From the NCBI RefSeq assembly GCF_022807975.1, contig NZ_CP094358.1, positions 1,736,001 through 1,800,000 on the forward strand: a stretch of DNA of 64,000 nt, in the 5' to 3' direction. The notes under the pieces were generated by a model that saw only the letters and a program-made list of their open reading frames with translations, searched no databases and was not told where the DNA came from. The translations under genes and the position numbers were made by a program. Below, in pieces: positions 30,219 to 39,738 of the stretch; within the stretch, counting starts at the first letter, position 1, and each line of letters begins with the position of its first letter. The stretch comes from Abyssalbus ytuae. Lineage in GTDB: Bacteria > Bacteroidota > Bacteroidia > Flavobacteriales > Flavobacteriaceae.

Positions 30219-33200
30219 ATGCTAAGCAATATCATAAAATTCAGCACTCACAATAAGCTGATAGTTTTACTTTTCACCCTTTTTATTATAGGCTTTGGCC
30301 TGTATTCTTTAACCCGTATCCCCATCGGGGCTGTGCCGGATGTTACTAATAACCAGGTGCAGGTAATAACCACTTCCCGAAATTTATCTACCCAGGATGT
30401 AGAACAGTTTATTACCTATCCGGTAGAATTAGAAATGGCCAATTTACCGGGAGTTACCGAAATTCGCTCGGTTTCAAAATTCGGGTTATCGGTAGTTACC
30501 ATAGTGTTTGAAGACAGAATGGGAACTTATCTTCCACGGCAACTTATAACTGAAAAGATTAAAGCTGCTTCAGAAAAAATCCCGTCCGGTTTTGGCACTC
30601 CGCAAATGGGCCCCATATCTACCGGCCTGGGAGAAATTTATCAATACATCCTGGATGTTAAACCCGGTTATGAAGACCATTATTCTACCATGGATTTAAG
30701 GACTATACAGGATTGGATAGTAAAACGGCAGTTGTCGGGTATACCGGGTGTGGTAGAAATTAATACCTGGGGAGGTTATTTAAAACAATACCAGGTAGCG
30801 GTCGATCCGGTAAAATTGAATGCACTGAATGTTTCGGTTACCGAAATCTTTTCGGCTCTTGAAAAGAACAATAGTATTGCCGGTGGGGGATATATTGAAA
30901 AAACCAGTCAATCTTATTTTATAAGAGGTGAAGGTTTAGTAAAATCTTTAAACGATATACAAAATATTGTAGTTAAAAATATAAATGGACTGCCTCTTTA
31001 TATAAAAGATATTGCAAAGGTTGATTTTGGATATGCTACAAGATTCGGGGCAATAACAGGCAACGGAGAGGGAGAGAAAGTTCTAGGCCAGGTAATGATG
31101 CTCAAAGGAGGCAACTCTAAAAAAACAATAGAAGCGGTAAAAGAAAGAGTGAAGTCTATAGAGAAAACCCTGCCCGAAGGAGTTTATATTAACCCTTTTC
31201 TGGAAAGAAGTGAGCTTATTGAAAAAACAACTTTAACCATCGCCGAGAACTTAATTTTAGGGTGTTTAATTGTAATCTTTGTAGTTGTATTACTATTGGG
31301 AAATATACGTTCCGGTTTAGTGGTAGCCTCGGTGATTCCTCTTAGCTTACTGTTTGCCCTTTCCTTAATGAACATTTTTGGTATTGATGCAAATTTAATG
31401 AGCCTGGGAGCTATAGATTTTGGTATTATAATAGACGGTGCCGTTATTATTGTGGAATTCATAGCTTTTCAGATTGTGGCTAATAAGAGTGAAATAGAAA
31501 CACTTAAAAAAGAGGAGCAAAAAGTGATGATTGATTCCATTACAAGAAAAAGTGCTTCAAAAATGATGAATTCGGCCGTGTTTGGCCAGTTAATTATACT
31601 TATTGTATTTATTCCCATATTGTCATTAAGCGGGGTAGAAGGCAAAATGTTCAGGCCCATGGCCCTCACTTTTAGTTTTGCGCTTATAGGTGCCATGTTT
31701 TTATGTTTTACATATGTACCTGTGGTTTCCTCCATTTTCTTAAAACCCACAAAAACTACGGATAAGAATATCTCGGTGAGATTAATGAAGTTTCTTAATA
31801 AATTATATGATCCGGTAATTAAACTGGCTCTCCAACAAAAAAAGGCAGTAATAGGTTTGGCCATTGTTGTACTGGCTGTTACCGCATTTATTTTTTCCAG
31901 GATGGGAGGCGAATTCGTGCCTACCCTGGATGAAGGTGATTTTGTGATTCAACCGGTTTTAAAAACAGGCACCTCATTATCTGAAACTATTGAAACCACC
32001 ACTAAAATTGAAAAAATATTACTGGATAGTTTTCCGGAGGTACACCAGGTTGTGAGCAGAATAGGAGCTGCCGAAGTACCCACAGACCCTATGAGTATGG
32101 AAGAAAGTGATGTGATTATAAAATTAAAACCTAAAAAAGAATGGGTGTCGGCAAAGTCTAAAGATGAATTGGCCGACAAATTTAAAGGAGCATTAGAAAT
32201 AATTCCGGGCATGGAAGTAGAGTTTACCCAACCTATTGAGATGCGCTTTAATGAGCTTATTACCGGCGTAAGGGCAGATGTTGCGATAAAGATTTTTGGT
32301 GAAGACCTGGCTATTTTAAATAAAAAAGCCAATGAAATAAAACAGCTTATTCAAAATGTAGAAGGTGCTTCCGACATTATTGTTGAAAAGGTAGCTGGCC
32401 TTCCACAAATGAAAGTGGTGTATGACAGAAGCAAAATAGCAAGATACGGGCTTAACACATCCGATCTGAACAGCTTGATATCTACAGGTTTTGCCGGGGC
32501 AGTGAGCGGACAGGTTTTTGAAGGTGAAAAAAGGTTTGACCTCGTAGTAAGACTTGATACCGATCATAGAAAAAGTATAGAAAATATCCAGAACCTATAT
32601 ATAGACACTCCCAACGGAGGTAAAGTACCTCTTAGGGAACTGGCAGAAATAGCCTATAGTAAAGGTCCGGCCAAAATTTCACGTGATGATACGAAAAGAA
32701 GAATTGTAGTAGGCATTAATGTACGCAACAGAGATTTACAATCTGTAGTAAATGATGTGGAAAAAATAATTAATGAGAATGTTAAACTCCCTCCGGGTTA
32801 TAACATAAGCTATGGCGGACAATTTGAAAATTTACAACAAGCTAAAAAAAGACTTAAAGTTGCAGTACCTATTGCATTAATACTCATATTTATTTTGTTA
32901 CATTTTGCTTTTAAGTCCTTTAAGGAAGCTTTAATGGTATACACCGCTATTCCATTATCGGCTATAGGCGGGGTATTGTCTCTCTGGATAAGGGATTTGC
33001 CTTTTAGTATTTCAGCTGGTGTAGGCTTTATTGCCCTTTTCGGGATTGCTGTTTTAAACGGGATTGTTCTCATAGAACATTTTAAGGAATTGAAACATCA
33101 GGGGTTAACCGACATTAATGAACGTGTACTACGCGGTACCAAAGAACGTTTAAGGCCCGTACTGTTAACCGCCTCGGCAGCAGCTTTGGGCTTTTTACCC

Positions 33201-34550
33201 ATGGCGGTTTCTACAAGTGCCGGAGCCGAAGTTCAACGGCCGCTGGCCACCGTAGTCATAGGAGGACTGGTTACTGCTACCTTTTTAACCCTTGTAATTT
33301 TACCGGTGCTCTACTCTGTTTTTGACACCAAAGAGAAAATCATCCGCATTAAAAGAAAACCTAAGATCGTGGTCATCACTTTATTGGTTTGTATATTGCC
33401 CTTGTCTTTATTCTCCCAGCAAAAACAACTTTCCCTTCCTGAAATTAAAGATCTGGCTTTAAATAACAACCCTTTACTAAATTCGTATGAATTGAAGAAA
33501 GAAGAAACAAAGGCTCTTGTAACCTCTGCTTTTGACTTTGGAAAAACCCATGTATACTATCACTACGACGAAAATAATCTTGCCATCAATAATGAACCTT
33601 TAAAAGTATTTGGCATTCAACAGGACTTTTTGTTCCCTACCGTTTATTTTGCCAGTAAAAAAGTAAATGAAGCTACTTATAATGTACAAAGTTCGGTTTA
33701 TGAAATACAAAAGCAAATTCTCCTCCAGGAGATTACTTCAAATTACTACCAGCTTATTTATTATAAAAACACACTGGAAAAATATACTTTTCTCGATAGT
33801 TTATATCAACAGTTTTCCAATGCAGCAAAAAGAAGGTTTGAACTGGGGGAAACCAATTATCTCGAAATGATTACCACGGAAAGTAAATACCTTCAACTTC
33901 AAACCAAACTTCGCCAAACGGGACAGGATATAAATGCAAGCTACGAAAATCTTAAAAAGTTAGTACAGGCCGGCTTTAATTTTACGGTTGAAACCGGAAA
34001 ACTGGAAAAAATACCTTTGCAAACCATTTCCCTGGGAGATAATAAAGGGGTTGCCTACTTTAACAATGTAAAGGAACTGTATAAAGCAAAATACCAGTTG
34101 GAAAAACAACATCTTTTACCGGATTTAAGCATTGAATATTTTCAGGGGACCAATGATGGTCTTCAGGATAATTTAAGCGGTTATCAGCTGGGCATAAAAG
34201 TTCCTTTACTGTTTAGTGGCAATGCCTCAAAAATAAAAGCTTCAAAACTGGCAAATGAAGCCGCACAAGAACAGGCCAATGACTATAATATCAGACTGCA
34301 TTCGGAATACAACCAATTGTTATCTCAATTGAAAAAATACGAAGAAGCCATCTTTTATTTCGAAAATAAAGGAAAACAGCTGTCGGCCGCTATTATTAAA
34401 ACAGCCGATATGAGTTTTAAAAATGGTGAAATTGATTTTTTTCAGTACATACAAAGTTTAGAAAACGCGATAGATATAGAAATGGATTATTTAAACAATC
34501 TAAACTTATACAATCAAACAGTAATCAGTATAAATTATTTAACTCTTTAA
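30219..34550 (+). CDS. CusA/CzcA-family metal efflux RND pump fused to a TolC-like domain
   Basis: This 1443-residue protein has residues 1-1040 as a full heavy-metal RND pump: NKLIVLLFTLFIIGFGL helix 1, GAVPDVTNNQVQV, and the proton-relay segment LGAIDFGIIIDGAVIIVEF near 397-415 with its two Asp and Glu. A second hydrophobic signal-like stretch (about 1050-1067, ending LFSQ) is followed by an outer-membrane-factor domain of about 375 residues (LSLPEIKDLALNNNPLLNSY ...). Such pump-TolC fusions occur in Bacteroidota; cleavage after insertion is likely. It exports divalent or monovalent metal ions with the adaptor at 34555. Metal specificity cannot be read from sequence. Confidence 0.93.
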   Translation: MLSNIIKFSTHNKLIVLLFTLFIIGFGLYSLTRIPIGAVPDVTNNQVQVITTSRNLSTQDVEQFITYPVELEMANLPGVTEIRSVSKFGLSVVTIVFEDRMGTYLPRQLITEKIKAASEKIPSGFGTPQMGPISTGLGEIYQYILDVKPGYEDHYSTMDLRTIQDWIVKRQLSGIPGVVEINTWGGYLKQYQVAVDPVKLNALNVSVTEIFSALEKNNSIAGGGYIEKTSQSYFIRGEGLVKSLNDIQNIVVKNINGLPLYIKDIAKVDFGYATRFGAITGNGEGEKVLGQVMMLKGGNSKKTIEAVKERVKSIEKTLPEGVYINPFLERSELIEKTTLTIAENLILGCLIVIFVVVLLLGNIRSGLVVASVIPLSLLFALSLMNIFGIDANLMSLGAIDFGIIIDGAVIIVEFIAFQIVANKSEIETLKKEEQKVMIDSITRKSASKMMNSAVFGQLIILIVFIPILSLSGVEGKMFRPMALTFSFALIGAMFLCFTYVPVVSSIFLKPTKTTDKNISVRLMKFLNKLYDPVIKLALQQKKAVIGLAIVVLAVTAFIFSRMGGEFVPTLDEGDFVIQPVLKTGTSLSETIETTTKIEKILLDSFPEVHQVVSRIGAAEVPTDPMSMEESDVIIKLKPKKEWVSAKSKDELADKFKGALEIIPGMEVEFTQPIEMRFNELITGVRADVAIKIFGEDLAILNKKANEIKQLIQNVEGASDIIVEKVAGLPQMKVVYDRSKIARYGLNTSDLNSLISTGFAGAVSGQVFEGEKRFDLVVRLDTDHRKSIENIQNLYIDTPNGGKVPLRELAEIAYSKGPAKISRDDTKRRIVVGINVRNRDLQSVVNDVEKIINENVKLPPGYNISYGGQFENLQQAKKRLKVAVPIALILIFILLHFAFKSFKEALMVYTAIPLSAIGGVLSLWIRDLPFSISAGVGFIALFGIAVLNGIVLIEHFKELKHQGLTDINERVLRGTKERLRPVLLTASAAALGFLPMAVSTSAGAEVQRPLATVVIGGLVTATFLTLVILPVLYSVFDTKEKIIRIKRKPKIVVITLLVCILPLSLFSQQKQLSLPEIKDLALNNNPLLNSYELKKEETKALVTSAFDFGKTHVYYHYDENNLAINNEPLKVFGIQQDFLFPTVYFASKKVNEATYNVQSSVYEIQKQILLQEITSNYYQLIYYKNTLEKYTFLDSLYQQFSNAAKRRFELGETNYLEMITTESKYLQLQTKLRQTGQDINASYENLKKLVQAGFNFTVETGKLEKIPLQTISLGDNKGVAYFNNVKELYKAKYQLEKQHLLPDLSIEYFQGTNDGLQDNLSGYQLGIKVPLLFSGNASKIKASKLANEAAQEQANDYNIRLHSEYNQLLSQLKKYEEAIFYFENKGKQLSAAIIKTADMSFKNGEIDFFQYIQSLENAIDIEMDYLNNLNLYNQTVISINYLTL

Positions 34551-34554
34551 AAAA

Positions 34555-35676
34555 ATGAAAAAGTTCCTATATATATTTACAACCTTACTACTGTATATTT
34601 CCTGTGGAAATAAAACCAAAGAAACTCCTATAGAGGAAAACTCAAATGAAAATGAGATAACAATTACCCGGCAACAATTTATGGATGCAGGAATGAAAAC
34701 CGTTACCCTCTCCGAACAAAATTTTCAGGAAACGATCAGGGTAAACGGATATATTGATGTTCCTCCGCAAAACAGGGCTTCTGTTCGTACATTTATAGGT
34801 GGTTATGTAAAACACACTCCATTACTGGTGGGTGATAAAGTAAAAAAAGGACAGCCTCTTATAACATTGGAGAACACCGAGTATGTAGCAATTCAGCAGG
34901 AATTCTCGGAAATTTCTCAAAAAATAACCTTTTTAAAAGCCGAATACGGTCGGCAGAAAAAGCTATATGAAGAAAATATAACCTCCCAAAAAAATTATTT
35001 AAAAGCTGAAAGCGAATACAAAAGCACCCTGGCTATGTATAACGGGCTTAAAAGAAAACTCGAAATGATGAACATAAATCCTGAAAATGCCGAAAACGGG
35101 AACATCGTTTCTTCTATAACCATTTATGCTCCTATTGCCGGCAGTATTTCAAAAATTAATACCTCCACCGGCGCATTTGTATCACCGGCTGACGAAATTA
35201 TGGAAATTATAAATCCGGAACATATCCACCTGGAGTTATCGGTATTTGAAAAAGATATTATGAAAATAAAAGTAGGGCAGCCCGTTTATTTTAAAGTTCC
35301 TGAGGCATCAGATGAAGTTTTCGAGGCAGAAGTTCACCTGGTAGGGGCTTCGGTTAGTGAAAATAACCGAACCGTAAAAATTCACGGACATTTAAAAAAT
35401 GAAGATCATACTTTTGTAACAGGAATGTTCACTGAAGCCGATATAGTTGTAAATGAATATAAAAGCTTAGCTTTACCTGCTAATGCAGTGGCAGAATGGG
35501 AAGGTGCTGATTATGTACTGGTTTTAAAAAATAAAAATGACGATGAATATACCTTTGAAAAAAAACCGGTTAACATAAAAAGCCAAACAGAAGACTATGT
35601 GGCAATTGACGCTCAACATATAAAACCGACTGATGAGATTTTAAGCAAAGGCGCGTTTAATTTAATTAATGAGTAA
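34555..35676 (+). CDS. RND efflux periplasmic adaptor (CusB/CzcB type)
   Basis: This 373-residue membrane-fusion protein has a lipoprotein signal ending LYISC (Cys17), a barrel-sandwich lipoyl part (GGYVKHTPLLVGDKVKKGQPL and APIAGSISKINTSTGAFV), a helical hairpin in between (about 115-160), and beta-barrel and membrane-proximal domains at the end. It begins four bases after the pump stop. It links the inner-membrane pump to the outer-membrane channel that is fused to the pump here. Length is typical. Confidence 0.93.
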   Translation: MKKFLYIFTTLLLYISCGNKTKETPIEENSNENEITITRQQFMDAGMKTVTLSEQNFQETIRVNGYIDVPPQNRASVRTFIGGYVKHTPLLVGDKVKKGQPLITLENTEYVAIQQEFSEISQKITFLKAEYGRQKKLYEENITSQKNYLKAESEYKSTLAMYNGLKRKLEMMNINPENAENGNIVSSITIYAPIAGSISKINTSTGAFVSPADEIMEIINPEHIHLELSVFEKDIMKIKVGQPVYFKVPEASDEVFEAEVHLVGASVSENNRTVKIHGHLKNEDHTFVTGMFTEADIVVNEYKSLALPANAVAEWEGADYVLVLKNKNDDEYTFEKKPVNIKSQTEDYVAIDAQHIKPTDEILSKGAFNLINE

Positions 35677-35716
35677 AAAGCAGTAAGGGCTATCAATTTT
35701 AAATAAACCGGAAAGG

Positions 35717-36493
35717 ATGAAATTAATAAACAAAATAGTTATCGTATTACTTGCCCTCAACATCAATTCTATATATGCCTGGGGGCCAACAGGACACAGA
35801 GTTATCGGAAAAATTGCCACAGAAAATATATCGGGCAGAACCAAAAGAATTATAGCAGGTTTGCTTGATAATGAAAGCCTTGCGGCGGCATCAACTTTTG
35901 CCGATGAAATTAAAGCCGATACACGGTATAAAATGTTTTATCCCTGGCATTATGTAAATTTTGAACCCGGTCAGCAATATAACCCGGAAAAACGCCCCAC
36001 AGAAGGAGACCTTATTTTTGGTATAAATAAATGCATTGATGTTTTAAAAAACAAAAACTCTAAAAGAGAGGATAAGGTTTTTTATCTTAAAATGCTTATT
36101 CACTTTATTGGCGATTTACACCAGCCCCTGCATGTAGGAAAAGCCGAAGACCAGGGAGGTAACCTCATAAAACTGCATTGGTTTAAAGAAGATTCCAACC
36201 TCCATAAAGTATGGGATATTGATATGATTGAGCAATATAATATGAGTTATACCGAATTAGCGGACGAATTAATTTCCGGCACTCCTAAAGATAAAATAAA
36301 AAATTACCGACAAGGACATATTATGGATTGGGTATATGAGTCTAAAAACCTGGCTGGCAAAGTATACGCCTCGGTAAACGACAACGACCATATTTCCTAT
36401 TCTTATCAATACGAATACTTTCCTGTGGTAAAAGATCAATTAATTAAAGGAGGTGTAAGATTAGCAAAAATTCTGGATGAAATATTTGGGTGA
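35717..36493 (+). CDS. S1/P1-type nuclease
   Basis: This 258-residue secreted zinc nuclease has a signal peptide of 21 residues ending IYA, so the mature chain starts with the metal-binding Trp of WGPTGHR. Further zinc ligands are in STFADEIK, FYPWHYVNF, HFIGDLHQPLHVG and NLHKVWDIDMI. It degrades single-stranded DNA or RNA and 3'-nucleotides. It starts 40 bases after the efflux adaptor with an AAAGG before ATG and may share the transcript, though the functional link to metal export is unclear (zinc-dependent enzyme next to a metal pump). Confidence 0.93.
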   Translation: MKLINKIVIVLLALNINSIYAWGPTGHRVIGKIATENISGRTKRIIAGLLDNESLAAASTFADEIKADTRYKMFYPWHYVNFEPGQQYNPEKRPTEGDLIFGINKCIDVLKNKNSKREDKVFYLKMLIHFIGDLHQPLHVGKAEDQGGNLIKLHWFKEDSNLHKVWDIDMIEQYNMSYTELADELISGTPKDKIKNYRQGHIMDWVYESKNLAGKVYASVNDNDHISYSYQYEYFPVVKDQLIKGGVRLAKILDEIFG

Positions 36494-36659
36494 AGTTACA
36501 TCGCCTCTCTTTTTATTATATACTACTTGTTTGCACCGGATAGAACGATGTATTCCTCCAAAAGTATACCAGTTCTTTTACATAGAAGAATACAGACAAT
36601 TAGTGTCTTAGAAAATTATAGAGCTTCCGGGGAGGAAAGGTTTTATAAGACCGGGAGCA

Positions 36660-37316
36660 CTAAACAGAAATTATTTTCTCTTTTATGGCTTTCATAATTA
36701 AGCCTGCTGTATTTTTTACTCCTAACTTACTTATTAAATTTTTACGGTGTCCTTCCACCGTCCTGATACTTAAAAAAAGATGGTCTGCGATCTCAGAAGT
36801 GGTGTACTCACGGGCAATAAGTTCTAACACTTCTGTTTCCCTGGAAGTTAAATGATACTCCTTCCCTATTTTCGGTGGTTTATTATTAACCTTATTTTTA
36901 AGGCTTTTAAGTAAAGCTTCAGAGACAAAAGAATTAAAATAAAATCCCTTTTCATATACCGACCTGATAGCTTTTTCAAGTTCTTCTTTATTAGTATCTT
37001 TTAATAAGTAACCATTCGCCCCTATTTCCATTAAATATGAAATCATCCGTTGTTCCTTGTGCATGGTTAAAATAATGATTTTAATTTCCGGATAAAGCTC
37101 TTGTATGTTAATAGTTACATCTACACCATTCATTTCTTCCATCTCCAGGTCCAGTAATAATACATCAGGAGTTGTATACTGTAGTTGTGTCAAAAGGTCT
37201 TTGCCACTTACAGCTTCTAAAACCAGCTCTATTCCGGGTATTCTATGCAGAAGTAATTTTACGCCTTCCCGGAATAAATTGTGATCATCAACTAATCCCA
37301 ATTTAATATTTTCCAT
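36660..37316 (-). CDS. NarL/FixJ-family response regulator
   Basis: This 218-residue regulator has a receiver domain (1-120) with Asp10/Asp11, phospho-acceptor Asp56 in VLLLDLEME and the switch region ILTMHKEQ, and a LuxR-type helix-turn-helix (about 150-210; LTSRETEVLELIAREYTTSE then TVEGHRKNLISKLGV). It is the last gene of a leftward operon, 13 bases after the histidine kinase. It would bind DNA when phosphorylated by that kinase. Confidence 0.95.
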   Translation of the reverse strand: MENIKLGLVDDHNLFREGVKLLLHRIPGIELVLEAVSGKDLLTQLQYTTPDVLLLDLEMEEMNGVDVTINIQELYPEIKIIILTMHKEQRMISYLMEIGANGYLLKDTNKEELEKAIRSVYEKGFYFNSFVSEALLKSLKNKVNNKPPKIGKEYHLTSRETEVLELIAREYTTSEIADHLFLSIRTVEGHRKNLISKLGVKNTAGLIMKAIKEKIISV

Positions 37317-37329
37317 ATTATAAAATTTA

Positions 37330-38112
37330 TCACATTGGTATTTCCATCTTTATATTGAGGCCCTTGCTTTTTTCCTGAAACTTTATCTTTCCTGATAGAA
37401 CAGACAACCGGCTTTCTATATTTTTTAATCCCAGTCCCTTTTTATGCCGAAGATTTTCTTTGTGAATGCCTTTCCCGTTATCTTCATAAAAAATAAGCAA
37501 TACATCTTCTTGTTGCCTTAACTCAATTTTTATAACAGTTGCTTCAGCATGCTTAAGAGTATTGGTAATTAATTCCTGAATAATTCTATATATGTTAAGT
37601 TCTTTTAATTTGGAAATATGGCTCACCGTATTATTAGTAAAATAAATATTGATTTTTCCCGAATCATTTAAAGTCTCCATCAGGCTCTCCAGAGCTTCAA
37701 TCAAACCTAAATTTTCTAAAACCACCGGCCTTAAATCCTGTGAAATGCTTCGGATACTACCCAGCATATCCTCAAAAAAACCTTTTACCCTGGAAGTTAT
37801 ATCAGTTATCTCCTCCTCTTTTAATCCCGGTGTGATCTGGTCAAAGTAAAGTTTGGTGGTAATTAACATAGCGCCCACATCGTCGTGCAATTCTTTTGCA
37901 ATCCTGCTCCGTTCTTTTTCCTGACTTATTATTGATGTTTTTAAAAGTTCTTTTTGATAATCAGATTCTAATTTCTGATGCTTTTTTTGTTGAGCTAACA
38001 ACCGGCGCTGATAAAGAATAAAAAACACAATTACAGATAATGACAGCAAAAACAATACTGCCATACCAATGAGAATGATTTTTAACGTTATTGCTTCTTC
38101 GGTGTCACCCAT
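37330..38112 (-). CDS. Sensor histidine kinase (HisKA_3 type)
   Basis: This 260-residue kinase has one N-terminal membrane helix (about 9-34), a linker, and the dimerisation box RIAKELHDDVGAML with His76, followed by an ATPase domain with ELITNTLKHAEAT, DNGKGI and KGLGLKNIESR. There is no periplasmic sensor domain, so the signal probably comes from inside the membrane or from the preceding multi-helix protein. I chose the ATG at 38112 over one 19 codons upstream because it gives a clean N-terminus; it overlaps the preceding gene by 25 bases. Confidence 0.92.
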   Translation of the reverse strand: MGDTEEAITLKIILIGMAVLFLLSLSVIVFFILYQRRLLAQQKKHQKLESDYQKELLKTSIISQEKERSRIAKELHDDVGAMLITTKLYFDQITPGLKEEEITDITSRVKGFFEDMLGSIRSISQDLRPVVLENLGLIEALESLMETLNDSGKINIYFTNNTVSHISKLKELNIYRIIQELITNTLKHAEATVIKIELRQQEDVLLIFYEDNGKGIHKENLRHKKGLGLKNIESRLSVLSGKIKFQEKSKGLNIKMEIPM

Positions 38113-38738
38113 AAGGCTACAATATAAAAAAGGATTAATATAATGTTTATAATAGCATGAAATCCCCACACGGTATAACTGGCCTTTGTAGATTCTTTAA
38201 ATAAACTGTTATTAACAAAAAACAGGATTAAATTACTGGAAAAATAAATTAAAAACCCGGAATTAATCCAAAACATAGGATTAGTTTCAAGGCTACTATA
38301 TTTTACTTCCTGAAGCAGGGAATAAAAATAGCTTAAGGAAAAAAATATAACTATGAACCCCAAAAGCGTGGTTACGTTTGTATTAAAGGTAAACAAATCC
38401 TGCAAGAACATCATGTTTAGTATTGCAGAGATAACAAACACAATGCTTAATATTGTAAAGAAATTTTGTGAATAGAGTTTGGATAATGCTTTTTTATAAA
38501 TATTGACTATAAGCAAAAATTCTGCAACGGCGTAAAAGTGATAAAGAGGTAAATTATTTATCTTTTTATACCAGAGTAACCTTGAAATTATTTCCACCGT
38601 TATAGTAGCAATAATTAAAAACAATAACCTTTTTTGAATACTGCTTAAGAGTTTTAACCTGACAAAAGATAGTACCAACGGAAAAAACAGTATAATAAAT
38701 GCTACTAATGTTATATTTTCAAATGCCTGCCTGCTCAA
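38088..38738 (-). CDS. Multi-helix membrane protein upstream of the histidine kinase
   Basis: This 216-residue protein has about seven membrane helices (at roughly 7-26, 36-56, 64-82, 90-112, 122-142, 155-177 and 190-210). No named family is recognised. Its gene overlaps the kinase start by 25 bases, a strong sign of co-translation, so it may act as the sensory partner of the kinase, which has no sensor domain of its own (inference). Confidence 0.8.
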   Translation of the reverse strand: MSRQAFENITLVAFIILFFPLVLSFVRLKLLSSIQKRLLFLIIATITVEIISRLLWYKKINNLPLYHFYAVAEFLLIVNIYKKALSKLYSQNFFTILSIVFVISAILNMMFLQDLFTFNTNVTTLLGFIVIFFSLSYFYSLLQEVKYSSLETNPMFWINSGFLIYFSSNLILFFVNNSLFKESTKASYTVWGFHAIINIILILFYIVALWVTPKKQ

Positions 38739-38759
38739 TCAATGTGTTTTAGTTACCAA

Positions 38760-39458
38760 TTATTCTTCCGGACAAGTAGGTGGACAAGGGGTAAGGTACT
38801 CAATAAACACCTCATCATTTAATACGGATTCAATTACCCCTATGAGTCCCGTGTTATAGTTTTTCTTTTCTTTTTGCTTAAAAGCAAGAACCGGAGTAAA
38901 AGAAATCATTTCTTTATATTGAAACTTATTCATATCAATACCGGGATATAATATGATGTCTTTTATATTTCCCAACAATTCGGTATTTATAAAACTAATT
39001 ATATTATCGCTTGTATGATAAAAAAGCACCCTTTGTAAAGTTTGTTGCTTTTTAACTGTAAAAAGATCGTCTATTATATGAATTTCCGAATCATCCCAGT
39101 TTTTACAAATCATTTCTTTAAAAGTTGCCGGGACAAACTCTGTAATCCTCTTATCTCCTACTTTAGTTTCCGGGCTTAATTCAAACAAGTGTTCATCATT
39201 GATTTGGAGAATAGGAAAAAAAGTAAGCTTTTCCTTATTCCCTTCATTTAATGCCAGATAAATTTTCATATCTGTAATTTCCTTAATAGCATTAAAAGTA
39301 TCTACATCATCAGCATTCATAACAAAATACCTGGCCCGCAAATATTGACCTGAATTTTTATCATACTTATGAAAGTGTTGTGATAATTGCAGCATATCTT
39401 CTTCTTTCCACCTCGTGGTAGTTTCTTCAAAAACTTTTGGAGTTACTTTTTTACTCAT
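38760..39458 (-). CDS. Hypothetical protein heading the two-component operon
   Basis: This 232-residue, apparently cytoplasmic protein has no signal or membrane helix. It is acidic, mixed alpha/beta, and ends with CPPTCPEE, a possible metal or redox motif. I do not recognise the family. It is 21 bases upstream of the seven-helix protein gene and preceded by an inverted and a direct repeat (39511-39562). It may be the system's output or input partner. Confidence 0.7.
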   Translation of the reverse strand: MSKKVTPKVFEETTTRWKEEDMLQLSQHFHKYDKNSGQYLRARYFVMNADDVDTFNAIKEITDMKIYLALNEGNKEKLTFFPILQINDEHLFELSPETKVGDKRITEFVPATFKEMICKNWDDSEIHIIDDLFTVKKQQTLQRVLFYHTSDNIISFINTELLGNIKDIILYPGIDMNKFQYKEMISFTPVLAFKQKEKKNYNTGLIGVIESVLNDEVFIEYLTPCPPTCPEE

Positions 39459-39510
39459 ACTCTTTATTTTTTAATGACGCTTAAAATTAAAGAAAAAACA
39501 TATTCCTAAT

Positions 39511-39562
39511 TGATAAACAGATATTTATCACGTGTTTACCCTTTTAAAACACGTATTTACCC
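39511..39562. promoter_or_regulatory. Inverted and direct repeats upstream of the two-component operon
   Basis: TGATAAA-CAGATA-TTTATCA (39511-39530) is a perfect 7-bp inverted repeat. Next to it, CACGTGTTTACCC (39529-39541) recurs as CACGTATTTACCC (39550-39562), 21 bp apart, which places both on one face of the helix. These are candidate operators for the NarL-type regulator of the same operon. Confidence 0.45.
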
Positions 39563-39738
39563 GTAGTTTTTAATTTTAGGAGTAAAGTAAAAATAATTGA
39601 AGTAAAACAGCTTTTTGACAGTCTTAACAAATACAAAATTATAGATGCTGCTTAAATTTGCATCCATACCTTTATAAAACAGTCTGAAAAAATCAGATGA
39701 TTTTTATTTTTTACAACAGTGTAAGAAGAAAACAGATA

